Of a stretch of 64,000 nt of DNA, positions 1 through 12,600 are shown in pieces. A program made the translations under genes and the position numbers. This DNA comes from Datnioides undecimradiatus. Its lineage: Eukaryota; Chordata; Actinopteri; Lobotiformes; Datnioididae. Position 1 is the stretch's first letter. Every line of letters begins with the position of its first letter. Under the pieces are notes generated by a model. The model did no database searches and had not been told where the DNA came from. It saw only the letters and a list, made by a program, of their open reading frames with translations. The stretch spans positions 9,506,023-9,570,022 of the forward strand of contig WARS01000013.1 in NCBI GenBank assembly GCA_008933995.1, in the 5' to 3' direction.

Positions 1-340
1 ATTTAAGAGGCTAAAACCAAAGAATTTTTTGGCATCTTTGCTCGAAAAATCAACTTAGCATTGAAGCCATTATTGTATATAAAGCATCAATATAAAACCT
101 CCCCATCACTTCGATGTGACACACTAAACAACTGTTGCCTCTCTCAGACCTCTTGAATGTACTGCTGAGAAAACTAGGGTCTCCTCTGATTGTCACATTG
201 TCTAATACAGCTTGACAGCATCTGCACAGCATCTTTAAATCTTGTCAGTTTAGCTGGTAGTAATCTATACTGAAAATGGGATGATGTTAAAGCCCTGTTA
301 ATTTTTTGTCTTCTGACTATCTGTCACGCTCCTCCGGCAG
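1..340 (+). other. srgap3: 3' end of an upstream srgap3 intron
   Basis: Intron sequence ending in a normal acceptor at 340. I see no exon or repeat in it. Confidence 0.85.
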
Positions 341-526
341 GTGATGAAAACATACCACATGTACCACACTGAGAGCATCAGTGCGGAGAGCAAGTTGAAG
401 GATGCTGAGAAGCAGGAGGAGAAGCAGTTCAGCAAGTCCGGCGACCTGAACGTGAACCTCCTGCGCCATGAGGACCGCCAGCCAAGACGCAGTTTCGTCA
501 GGAAAATTGAGAAAATGAAAGAGAAG
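341..526 (+). CDS. srgap3: srgap3 coding exon w1 (F-BAR region)
   Basis: The acceptor CTCCGGCAG ends at 340 and the donor GTGAGT starts at 527; 62 codons, phase 0 to 0. It begins [12 protein letters not shown] and ends KIEKMKEK, in the basic helical part of the F-BAR module. The preceding exons lie outside the window. Confidence 0.96.
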
Positions 527-3500
527 GTGAGTATCCCAGAGGATAGTTAAGATTGCGACACTTTTGTATCTAAAACACTATTCAGCCTCAGTCTTCCTGA
601 TAAAAATCCCGCAGAGACTATTAAAACTGCTATTATTCTTAAAAACTGCATTATTTACAATGTTTAAGTGTTTGCTCATAGTGAAGAACCCTACATAGAA
701 GTCTGCAGTTCTTCTCAGCATTGCAGAGCTTTATAGCTTCTTTTAGCTTGTTGTTTTGGTTTTCAAGCCCACAACTAGATTGTTATGGTTCACTCTCGCC
801 ACTTTTATACTGTCGTTTCTGGTCACAGCAGACAGCTGTTTTCATAAACCCACAGCACATTACCTGCTCAGCACTAGAGAAGCACATTTAGCAGCTGGAG
901 ACAGATATTTCCAGCTGGAATAGTTAGGGAAGACTAAGAACACAGAGCTAAACGACTTAATATTGGACGTTAACTTGCCAGGTGGTCAGAAATTGGAGTA
1001 CAGATAAATGCTGATATTGCTGCATGTCTACTTGATGTATAAAGTATGCTAACAAGATCTCCATATGAACTTAAAAGACAGTGACATGTAAGTATTATGT
1101 TCCCAGCTGTTTCCACTGCCCCAAGTGAACAGGACAAATCATTTCTTGCAGGTTGAACTGCTTCTCCTCAAAGCTACATGCAGAGATTAGAAGAGTCTAG
1201 TTCTGAGAGGGATACACCAGCAGACAGACAGCAATTTAATGCCAGAGACTCTCAGGGGTATAGTGTAGGTATAGTGTAGGTCTGCAGCCAGATACAGAAC
1301 TCTCTTTCTATCCTTTGCAGATTTCTAGGCAGTGTAAAGTCTTCTCTGATTGCAGAGTAGTGCCAGCGGCCTCTGGAGCACACTGCACTTCAGATGCACC
1401 CATGCATTTCTTATTCTGGAGTTTCTTCTGGATTTTCTTCATGCAAATGAAACACCCATTATCTCTCAGGTGCAGGAAATCAAAAGGCTGTCAGGACAAC
1501 AGCAGTTCCCCCTCCTCAGGCTGGTATCCTTAGAGATGCTGCTTGGCCCAGGAACTGAAGACTATTTATAACACAGAGTGGCAGTAAATATTCCTTTTTT
1601 CCTGCTTGGCTTGTGTCTAAGCTTTTGTCTCATTACTCTGCCTGCAAACAGGTTGGAGGAGGAAGAGGAAGGAATAAAAGTTAATCTCTTTTCCTCTAAC
1701 CCACTCCTGCAATTTGCATCATTATGGTTTTTGTGAAGTTGGAAGTAAAATGTCCCTGTGTATAGTGAAATGTACAAACAAGAGTGAAAAGCTTTTCATT
1801 TCAAACAGCAGTCCTGCTTTTCTGAATCATGTCTTAATTGTTGTGTGGCTAAAGTGAAACTACATTGTCAATACTGTTAGCAGACATTTCTACAATTCTA
1901 CAATTTGTATTTATACACCCTGGATATACAAACTTGCAAACAGCCACCGTAGCAAACAATACAATAACAAAAGGACTTTTAAGATATAGTCAGTATACTT
2001 TTAAGACTGTGTTTTAGAGCAATAGTTCAACATTTTGGGGACAATACTTATTCAGTTCCTCATTGCTAAGAACTGCAGAGATGTGACCATTGATACCACA
2101 TTCACCGTGATTAGCTTTCACAAGAAAGGGAATAAGTTTATTCCACAAAATGTTAAACTCTTCTGAATGAATGCCACATATCACTAAGCAGGCCACTTCA
2201 TGCATATATATATTAAACGTGGTAAAATGACACCACTGACTAAACCAAGAGTCTCTTTGAGAGCTCCTTTGTCTGTATCCCCATATCTGCAGCCTCTGGT
2301 ACTCAAGTGCTCAGAGACAGAACGCAAGCCTGGCTGTGGATTTTCATACATTACTATCCAGTTTGTTTCTCCTAACTTTTTCGCCATATCTACCGGTCTG
2401 ATGGTCCCAGCTGCCTGAGCAGACACTCAAACACTCCCTACTGCTTGATTTTCCTGCACCAGTGATGTTTTTTTTCTTTTTCGTCTCTTCTCTCCTCCCC
2501 AGAGGCAAGCCAAGTACTCAGAGAATAAGCTGAAATGCACAAAAGCCCGGAATGACTATTTGTTGAACCTGGCAGCAACAAATGCAGTTGTGGCAAAATA
2601 TTACATCCATGACGTCTCTGATATGATTGATGTAAGTATGCACTAGGCACATGTGTTTGTTTACATCTCTCAGCTGGGATTTCAGATGTTGATTTAACTC
2701 TGCAGCACTGTCGCTTTTCTCACCATCTGCTCCTGGGTCTCGTTTGCTCTCAGCCTGTTAGCTGTTTGTTTTCAAGCTGTTCCGTTGGCCCTAATAAGTA
2801 AATTTGCCATAATTTATTTTTTCCTTATTCATTACTGCATAACCAACTTAACACTGATATGCTGGTGCCATTGACATGAATATTAGTTCACTGATCTGTA
2901 CTATCATGCGGCTACAGAAGGATGTTCCCAACTGATGATTTCAAAAGGACTCCATCACTGTTGACAGAACGACTTCTGCTCTGTCTCCCACTTCGATCTT
3001 CATTGGTCTCATCCTCATTCATTTGTTTTTGTTAAAGCTGCTTTTGGGAGCTTTGCTGGGAGAAGCACAGCATGTCCTTGTAATTGTCTGTCTCTTTTGT
3101 GTTAGTGAGTAAAACACACACTCCCTCTCCCTCTGTTGTCAGTTGTCCGTCCTTCTGTTGTCTCTCCTTTCATGGGTCAAAATAAAGAAGGCACTGTTTT
3201 GAAAGAACAAGCTCAGTATTCCCTGCCTACAATAATCCCCATTTTGTATGTCCAGAAAACCAACATCTAACATGTTAAGCAACATATGAAGTCATTTTAT
3301 TCAAATTATGACTCAGGAGCAGTGCCGGAAAGTTTGTTCACCAGAATTTAAATGGGTGACTTTGTTTAGCAAACCACTAATGGTTGGAAGTCGGTCAAAG
3401 TCAGCTGGTGAGCAGAGGCTCTGTTTACGCAGGCATGAATGTGGTTAATGTGGTTGGCACTGGGCTCTCGGCCCCGAGTGACCTGCTCCCAGTCACCCTG

Positions 3501-3582
3501 CAGATAAATGCTAAGATGAAGAAGCTGTTATTGGCCATTTTAGACAAGACCATTGGAAACATTTGGCATCTGTTCCTTTCAG

Positions 3583-3613
<31 letters not shown>

Positions 3614-6600
3614 GCTCCATCTTCAGAGTGTTGTATTATTTGCTTTCTAATCTCGTCATTTTTCCAGTTTAATGTCACAGAGTTCACACACGGGCACAAA
3701 GAGGCACCTGCTTTGAACAAATTTATTTTTTTTTATTTTCTTGTTAAAATTTTTTTTTTTTTTTTTTTTCAGATTTTCATTGAAGGTTTTTGATAACAGA
3801 GTTAATGTTGTAGTCTGAAGGCTTGATGTAGAGTTTATATTTAGGTGAGATTTAGTGTCAGATTGCTATCACTGACGTTAACCCGTCGGGGTTTCATTGC
3901 CCCCACACCCCCACCCCCACTTCTCTGTGCGCTAATAGCCTGGGTGTCACTTTTTTGCTTGAGGCCACACCACCATACGGCACTCGCCACAGTGATAGAA
4001 ACACATTTTCCAGGTCAGGCGGATATAATAATTCAGTAATATACTGGCATTATTTATATTGTGAAACAATTGAAGTTGAAATAGTATGAACAGTACGTCT
4101 ATGGCTTATGCAGTATGATGGTGATGGTAGCTGGACATATTGAGAACCAGATTCATGGCTATCCCTGTCTCTTTGCTGGGATTTGGCCTTGATGGATCTG
4201 GTGTCTTGAAGCTGAAAGGTCCATGTCATACAAAATCCCGCTGAGCGTGTGGGGATGGGACTGTGAACATGACTGGTTTGGCTGCCATGCCCGGGGCAGA
4301 GGAGGAAAAAGGGTCCATTTGTCATGTCAGAGTAACTGCACACCGCATATCAAACCAGATGCTCATGTGGGAAGAAGTCAGCTTTGTCAGTATGTGGTTT
4401 TTATACATATATATGACATTGATTGTGTTGGTCACAGTGCAACTGAAGGCATGAGGTGTTCATTGACGCAAACACGAGCACATTTAAATTGAATCAATGG
4501 GACACATTTAGAAATGTACTGCATATACTACGCAGCATATATATACATGCACAGTATGCTCTCACAGCTCTGAAGATAGGTGAGAAAGTGGTCAACACAA
4601 ACATTCAAACACTATTTGGATTAAAGAGTTTGTCTAATCTTCCTTCTCTGATTATTTGCTCCAGGCTGCTGCTGCAGATATTAATGTGTTTTTACTCAGT
4701 TTGTATGTTTAAAAAGATGCTAATTTGTTCCCCTTGGTCTTTAGTCTACTGAGCCAATTTGACTGAGTGGTGCAATGAGGCTTGTGCACCAAAGTAAAGA
4801 GAGCCTACTTCCTCAGTGGTAAAGAGCACTGAAGAGCGTTTACTTAGTGATTCACAGAGCTGTCAGTTGCCTCAAGCTCCCTCTAAACCTCCTCACTACC
4901 ATCCTTTACTTAATCAGGTTAGTTCATACAGCTCTGTGTGATAAGGCTCTGTAATTATCCCTGATGTCCTACTGTGCCAGCTCCTGTAAGACTGTGAACT
5001 CTATTTTTGAAAGGTAACCTGTAGCAGGAGGTAATTTAGGATTAAGTCCATTAAAGTGGTGTGAACATGATGAAAGGTGCTCAAACTAACAGACTTTCAA
5101 TAAAAATCTTGCACCTTCACATTCTCTGATGAGTTTATATTGATTAGATGTTAAAATTATGAATGAGAAGTTTAAAGTCCAGATGAAATAGCATATTGAG
5201 ATTATGTAGCTTCTGTATCGTGACTGTTTACAAGTGTTGATTTGAATGTGGAGAGGTGGGCAAGGCATAACAAACATGGAGAGTTACACTGATTCAGAGC
5301 TGGCTGAGAGCCTCAAAGTTCAAGTGTTCACCACTTCAACTTTGTTTGAGACACTTTGCCAGCACACCATGCTGCTGCTAGCTAGCTAACTAGCTAATGA
5401 ATGTTAGCTAGCTGTGCTGTTAAAAGTTGAAGATGTAGACGTATACTCTGAGGTGTGGGAAGTACACTATGACATCATATTTGAGTGTGGTTACAATGGC
5501 AGTAGAAGATACATAACCTATAACTGCACCCATAAATGCATCAATGCTGAGTGTCATCAAAGATGAAATGGTGCTTAATTACTTTTTTAGCTTTATATTT
5601 ATTAAAAGCACAAAAATAATTGTTGCTCCTTGATCTACTACCTTTATTTACAAAGTGTTTTCCTGGATATTTAACAGACATTTTTTGTCTTCATAGTGCT
5701 GTGATCTTGGTTACCATGCCAGTTTGGCACGCACCTTCAGGACCTACTTGTCTGCAGAGTACAATTTGGAGACATCACGCCACGAGGGACTGGATATCAT
5801 TGAGAATGCAGTGGACAACCTGGACTCCCGCAGTGACAAGCACAAGATCATGGATATGCATAACCAGGTGTTTTGCCCTCCAATGCGCTTTGAGTACCTG
5901 CCACACATGGGAGATGAGGTGAGCTGCTTTAAATGTCACTTGCCTCTGGAGATTCAGTGTTTTATTTGCAAATGAACTCAGATGAATCCACTTGGTTTCT
6001 TCTCACCCATGTTCCCTCCTTCTCAGGTGTGCCAGGTGAGCGCCCAGCAGCCAGTTCAGACTGAACTCCTGATGCGCTACCACCAACTGCAGTCTCGCTT
6101 AGCTACACTGAAAATAGAGAACGAGGAGGTGAGGATTTATGATGGCTCTCTATCAGTCCAGCGACCACCTTCAGCCCAAACCCCCCCCCCCCCCCCGTCT
6201 TATTTTCCCAAGAGCCAAGTAGGAGGGCCACATCACCATCTGTTCTCATTGCAATTACCCTGCAGTGACCCTTCCTCTGTGGGAGCTGAGAATATATTTA
6301 TATTGTCACTGTGCCAATGTTGTTTTTTCTATGAAGTTGTATATGAAATTGGCCATTGTGTGATGAAAAGAGGCATTCTCATTAAGAGCCACATACACAA
6401 AGGTGCAAATGGAGGTGATAATAACCAGGGACTGTTAGACTCTCCCATGCCAATGGCTCTGCCTCTTTCCAGCCTCCCCGTGTCTTTTGCTCTGGAGGAT
6501 AATAGATAACCCATACCATTACTGGAAATGAGTTTTATCAATCTTAGCACCAGACAAAAAGCATCCCTCAGTAATTTCACATACAGTTGTATCTTTGCCA

Positions 6601-9600
6601 GGATCTCATCATTTTCATGTCCCAATCTGATGTACACCTGACATGTGGGTTGCTCTGGACTTACATCTGGTGTCCTACCTGGTGTCATTTCACTACAGTC
6701 CACATTCAGGGGTCAATTTATCTTTAATTGCTGGTGTAAATCACACTTCTGCCCTCGAAAACATCATCAGTTACTTCGGTTCCATCAATTCTTGATAAAA
6801 AAAATGTATTTACTCTCATAAAAAAAAGGAAAAAATGATCAAGAGTAAGATATGAGGATTCATTTGTCATCTGCCATCCTCTCTATATCCATCCCCATCT
6901 GCACAGGTGAGAAAGACCTTGGATGCCACCATGCAGACGCTGCAGGACATGCTGACAGTAGAGGACTTTGACGTGTCGGATGCTTTCCAACACAGTCGCT
7001 CCACTGAATCCATTAAGTCTGTGGCCTCAGAGTCCTACATGAGCAAGCTGAATGTGGCCAAGAGGAGAGCAAACCAACAGGAGACAGAAATGTTCTATTT
7101 TTCAGTGAGTTCATGTCAACTTTGATCTATTCATCTGCCCAAATGGCTGCCACTCTGATAGGACCCGTAGTGTTGCAGTGCTTCTCGAAATAAGCCATCA
7201 GTCATCATTTCCACATGCACCAAAATAGAAATTAAATTAAAACTAGAACAGATTGAATTTATGTTGATTTGTGCGACACTGAATTGTTTGACTGGGCTCA
7301 TGTTACACTGGATTAGTGCTGCTGCTCACTCATTGTTGCCTTCATTTCTCTGTCTAGAAATTCAAGGAGTACCTGAATGGCAGTAACCTCATCATTAAGC
7401 TGCAGGCCAAGCATGACTTACTGAAGCAGACGCTGGGTGAAGGTAAGCCGTCTTGTCTCTTCATTTGTCTTCTTAATAGCATGCGTCTGTCCTAGTGTTT
7501 TGTCCTGTCACAGAATCCAGCCACAGCTCTGTAAAATTGCTGGCTTCAGGGTTAAAGGGTGCATGTCTTATCCAATAAGCAGCAAGGAATGAGGTGTTGG
7601 AGGGTTCAAAGATTTTTCTTGTGTGTGGGGGGGTGGGGGGTGCAGGAAGGAAAATGAGGAAATGAGAGTAATATTCAAATGGAAAACTATCACACCAAAG
7701 GCAGACCACATCTACCTCGAGGTATCCATTCCCCTTACTTATCTCCATTGGTTAAAGTATTATCTGTTTAGTCTCTCTATGGTATAGCCGCAGGGATGGT
7801 TTCCAATTCCAGGCTGAAAGGGAAGGGCCTCCTTCAGCCCCTCCCTTCCCCAGGGGTCCGCTTGTCACCTCAGCCGTGAACAGTTTACGCCCAATCAATC
7901 AGCAGGACCAGACCCAGACCCGTTTCTGCAGCTGCTCCCGCATCAGGGCTTTTGCTAATAGAAAAAGGCATCAGATGCAGACAGCTGAGGTCTTGCCACA
8001 CATATGCATATTTCCAGGTTCACTCAGGTTGTACTTAATTACTTAATTTGCTCTGTCAAGCTTTCAGGACCTCAGGAAGTCTGCTTAAGCTATGTGGAAA
8101 GCTAGTTTTGCCGTCATAAACACTCGCATGATAGTTCACATCAGTCTCTGGACAGATATGTTTGTATGTCCGCTGTGGAGCAGCTGAGAGTATGAACACG
8201 ACATATGGCGTCTCCAGGTACCACCCATGTTTAATTATTCAGGTGATCAATCAGCGTTGCGTTGTGCTCATTAGTTTGTTGCTTCACACCCTGAATAGTG
8301 TGCCTGTGTATGTAAACTGTTGTTTGCGAGTGTGACAGAGGGAACAAGATGAAACTGGTGAGTGCCAAATGGCGTTTACATCTTGCTGCACGTATTAATA
8401 AAAACATAATATCAGGCCTCAGCGCCAGACAAGATGGTGCCAGGGTATCTGCTGGCTCATGTTCCTCAGATAAGGAGCCACAAATTGACTCTGATTTGCA
8501 CTTGTCACCTTTTGTGTCTATAGGACACATATCTCTCTATCACAGAGGGACAGGAACTATGAAATTAGGAGAAACTCAATATAGACTTTTTTTGCTCATG
8601 CTTGAGAAACTGGGTGTAATTTTGAGGTTGGTTGGTCAGAAGAAGACACGGCTATCACTCAGAGGAATGACGTGTGGGAAACGTGCTGTTGTTTCTTCAC
8701 ATGAATGCTCCACAGACCTTGTCCCGGCTGCCAGAATGATGTGCTGAGAAATGGGTTAGCCTTTGCTCTTTCTGTCCATTGTTAGGTGGAGTAAAGAAAT
8801 AATGTTTGAATGCTTTGGTGACATTGTTCCTTTTTTTGGACACTAAGTCCTCTTCACTTTATAAACCAGTCACTTACAGACAAAAACCCGCTCTCACTCG
8901 GTGTTCATAAAGACAAGCTGGGAATTAACCAAGCTTCTGTATTCTGATTCTAAGGATGTGTATTGTAGTGTATCTGAGATTGCAGACTGTGTTTTCTTTA
9001 AAAAGACCCTCAGTGTATATGCCTATAACATGTGCGTATGCTGTTGGAAACCCACAACAAAAGGCTCAGTGAACCAGCACAGACGTTGCTCAGTGTCACC
9101 ACTGGTGGACCCCTCCCTCCTCAACATATACACACTGCACCCGCTACCCCCTTTTCTTTGCTCAGAGGGGAGGTCTATAACCCCACAGGGTCCTCCAAGT
9201 CCCCTGAGCTTTCAGCCACCACTGCTCAATGGCTTTGTCCCATGAATGGTGTTAGCACTGCTCCATTCATCGCTCTCTCAATAGTCATGTTGTCCCTCAT
9301 CAAAACCCTCAGTGACGATGGACACTGGAGTCTGTATAATATGTACCACAAAGATATAACATGTCCCTGTTGTGTTTGCTTTTTCCACAGGGGAAAGAGC
9401 TGAGTGTGGAACTACAAGGTATGACGTCCTTTGAGATTTCCTGTCTTTCAGACATAAAGCATCTGCTTGTAGTAGCTTTTCAGATTGTAGTATATGTTAT
9501 TAATTATTTTAAAAATACAAAATAAATGTTATTACATTTGACCACACTGCATGACCATGCAAGTGTCTAAACAAAGGCCATGCTCACTGGCATGTATTGG

Positions 9601-12600
9601 TCATGGTTTTGCAGCTGCTGTGACATATCTGCTTGCACATACAACATTTTACTATGGTGTTTTTTTCATAAATGATTGTGATAAATATTAAGGTAACTTC
9701 ATCACCTTGCTGAAAAATGTCAAAAGAAGGTGTGTTTGCATGCTCCTGCATAGATATAGCATTTCTTTTCATTTTGATGCATAGGATGCATGTATTGTAT
9801 TTTCAGTGAAGAGTCGTGTAATTATTGTTCGATCGATACATATTTATCGATTAATGATGTGTTTGGACTGTTTAACACTTTTCTGTTGCACAACATGACA
9901 TGTTAAACCCAGACGCAGAGTCTTGCACACTCCAGCCCCTCAGTAGTAATTAAAAGGCCGAATTTCTCTGTGATAAAACATCCCACTTTGGATTTTTCCT
10001 CATCCTTTTAAAGATTCCTCTTAACTTTAACAAAGGATATAGGATTTATAGGATAAGGATTTTTTTACTTCTCTGTTTCAGCGACTGTTTTTTTCATACC
10101 AGCTTGTGAGCCTCCATGTTCGGTTCTTCAGTTTTCACAGAATATGGTGTTTTTGTTCCCTTTGTCCATCATTTCCCAGGCCCCCCACCCTTCCCCCAAA
10201 ACCACAGAAAATGCGGAAGCCTAGGCCTCGCTCCATGTATAACCATAAGCTGTTTAATGGCAATATGGAGACCTTCATCAAGGTACCCTGTGGTGATGGT
10301 GGTGGTGTATGACTGAGCGGCCCTTGTGGAGCAGGAGAGGAAGGCATCTTGAGCCTTCGCCCTCATTCTCTTCCTCACTTTGGCCTTCTGTTCCTCCCTC
10401 TTCCAGCTGCCCTTGATCATGATATAACGCCTCTGTTTAACCTCTAATCCTCCTCCTCCCTCTCTGCCGTGGCAGACAGAGCGGCAGTCAGCTGTCTCTT
10501 TATTCCCCCCCAGAACAATTTACCATCTCTGGCTTTATTACTAAATCCAGTGTCTCTTGAGATGACTGAGAGGCAGGAGACAGCAGTGGGTCTGCTTTGT
10601 CCCTTACTGCACCCAACCCGTGACTGCATCTCTGTAGCTTTCCTGTTGCCAGTCCCCGTGCTTAGCCTTCTTTAACCTCTAAAGGGGTTGTTCGTCATTT
10701 GAGCTTTTCTAACTTTGTGCTTCTCTGCCCTCTCTTCCTCTGCTACTCTGTGCCTTGCTGCTTTCTGTCCCAGAGGAAGAAGGAATGCCCGTACCCGCAT
10801 TCAGGTACCTCTGTTATTGGAGAGTATAGGTCAGGGCACAAGGGCACTAAAGCCTTTTTAGACTAACAGAAGAAATACATTGGCTACTGCTCAGGCTACA
10901 ATGCATGCTGCTAACCGTTTGTGTTCTATGACATCAGGTCATTATTAACAGTTGCTTGTTTTTTGTGTGTTTTTGTTTATTTTACGCTGCTCGCAAGAGT
11001 CTTTTCATGTTTTTTTAATGTTAAATGTTTATGAGGTATTTGATTTTGTTATTGTGAAATGGATCGTTGGACTTCAGTTGTCTTGCACATCTTTACTTAA
11101 TATGAACTAGATCAGGGAATTTGTTATTTATATATATTATGAGGAGCTTGCAGTATGTTTAATACCTTGTTAAGGAGGCAGTATGATTTATAGGTTACAT
11201 AAAATACCATAAATTACTTACTCTTTTTGTCATGTATTATTATTTGCAATTAATTTTTTTAACTTGTATTTTTTATATATTTCACATCATTTCATTTCAG
11301 GATTCAGGGCAACCAATCCCACTTGTTGTTGAAAGCTGTATCCGATACATCAATCTGTATGGTAAGTCTTGCATCATGTTGCTACCAGAAAAAGAAAGTG
11401 AACCATGAAGTCCTTTGAAAGCTCCTCCAGCCTCGTCAGAGGTGACAGCAGCTATTGGACAGGGGCAATCTATTTCCACAAATAGCTGCAGGTACCAACT
11501 GAGTGACTGACCTGCTCTGCTCTGCACCTCAGTCTCCAAGGTGCTCAGCTGCCTGCCAGTGATTTGACAAGCTCATAACAATAGATCACACACAGAGAGT
11601 TTTGAAAGTCTCATTGGTCTTTGTTTAGTCGGTTAACCCTCCTCCCACCTTTCCCTTATAACTCCTCCCTGTCTACCTTCACATCTGTCTTCAGCTCGTT
11701 GCTGTAGCCTGCAGGCCTTTCCCCTGGATCTGGACCTAATGAAACTCCAGAAAACTGATTAGGAGCCCTCTAACGGAAACCATATGGCGCAGCCTCACTG
11801 AGGGGGCCCCTCTCATGGAAAAATACGCATCTCCCTTTTATTACTAGATTACATTTCCTGCTCTGTGTTATGTGTTTCCAACAGGCTTTCGTGAAGCTGG
11901 CACCGGGGTCTGGAGATAATGGTAGCTAGAATAACTCTGGGTCTCAAAATTCTGTGTCGTATTTCTTTCAGGCTTGCAGCAGCAGGGCATATTCCGCGTG
12001 CCGGGATCACAGGTGGAAGTCAATGATATTAAAAACTCATTCGAGAGGGGTGAGTTAAACACAGATGTGATTATATTCCCCATTTTCATGCAAAGAATTC
12101 TTATACAGGATAGTTTTCAACTCATCACGTCACCACTGAAATCACACATACTCCTGTTGATCAGGTGAAGATCCCTTGATTGATGACCAGAACGAGCACG
12201 ATATCAACTCAGTGGCAGGCGTGCTAAAGCTCTACTTCAGGGGACTGGAGAACCCGCTCTTCCCAAAGGAGCGCTTCCTGGACTTCATCTCCACCATCAG
12301 TGAGTCACGCACAGCAGAAAAAAAGCTGGCACAGTTGTGAGCAGACTGGTCGAACAGAAAAAAGGAAACACACCTTTGCGGTTTGCTAGAAACTTACTGA
12401 AGAAGAGAAAGGCATGCAGAGCTGCACATGGAAGCAATCTTAACACCGGGACTCTCTGCCTGATATTTAACAGAAAGCCAGTAAGAGGCGAGTGTGGGCC
12501 ACATCAGTCTGCCGTGTGCGAGCTCACCACAGAATCATTTCCCTGCTGTTTCTACAGTAATAGTTTGATCACTCAGTGCGCCTTAGGGGTCTGGTGAAAG

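Noticed and set aside
3898..3918. Possible G-quadruplex on the - strand
   Set aside because: Only three five-base tracts are present; a fourth G-tract is lacking nearby.
6329..6703. 124-codon antisense ORF
   Set aside because: No recognisable domain; lies across intron DNA with no splice or promoter context.
8349..8747. 132-codon + strand ORF in srgap3 intron w6
   Set aside because: No domain and no homology I recognise; plausible by chance in 64 kb.
10774..10805. Exon-like segment (CAG/AGGAAGAAGG...CATTCAG/GTACC) in srgap3 intron w8
   Set aside because: Its length does not preserve frame between exons w8 (phase 0) and w9, and it matches no srGAP3 residues I know.
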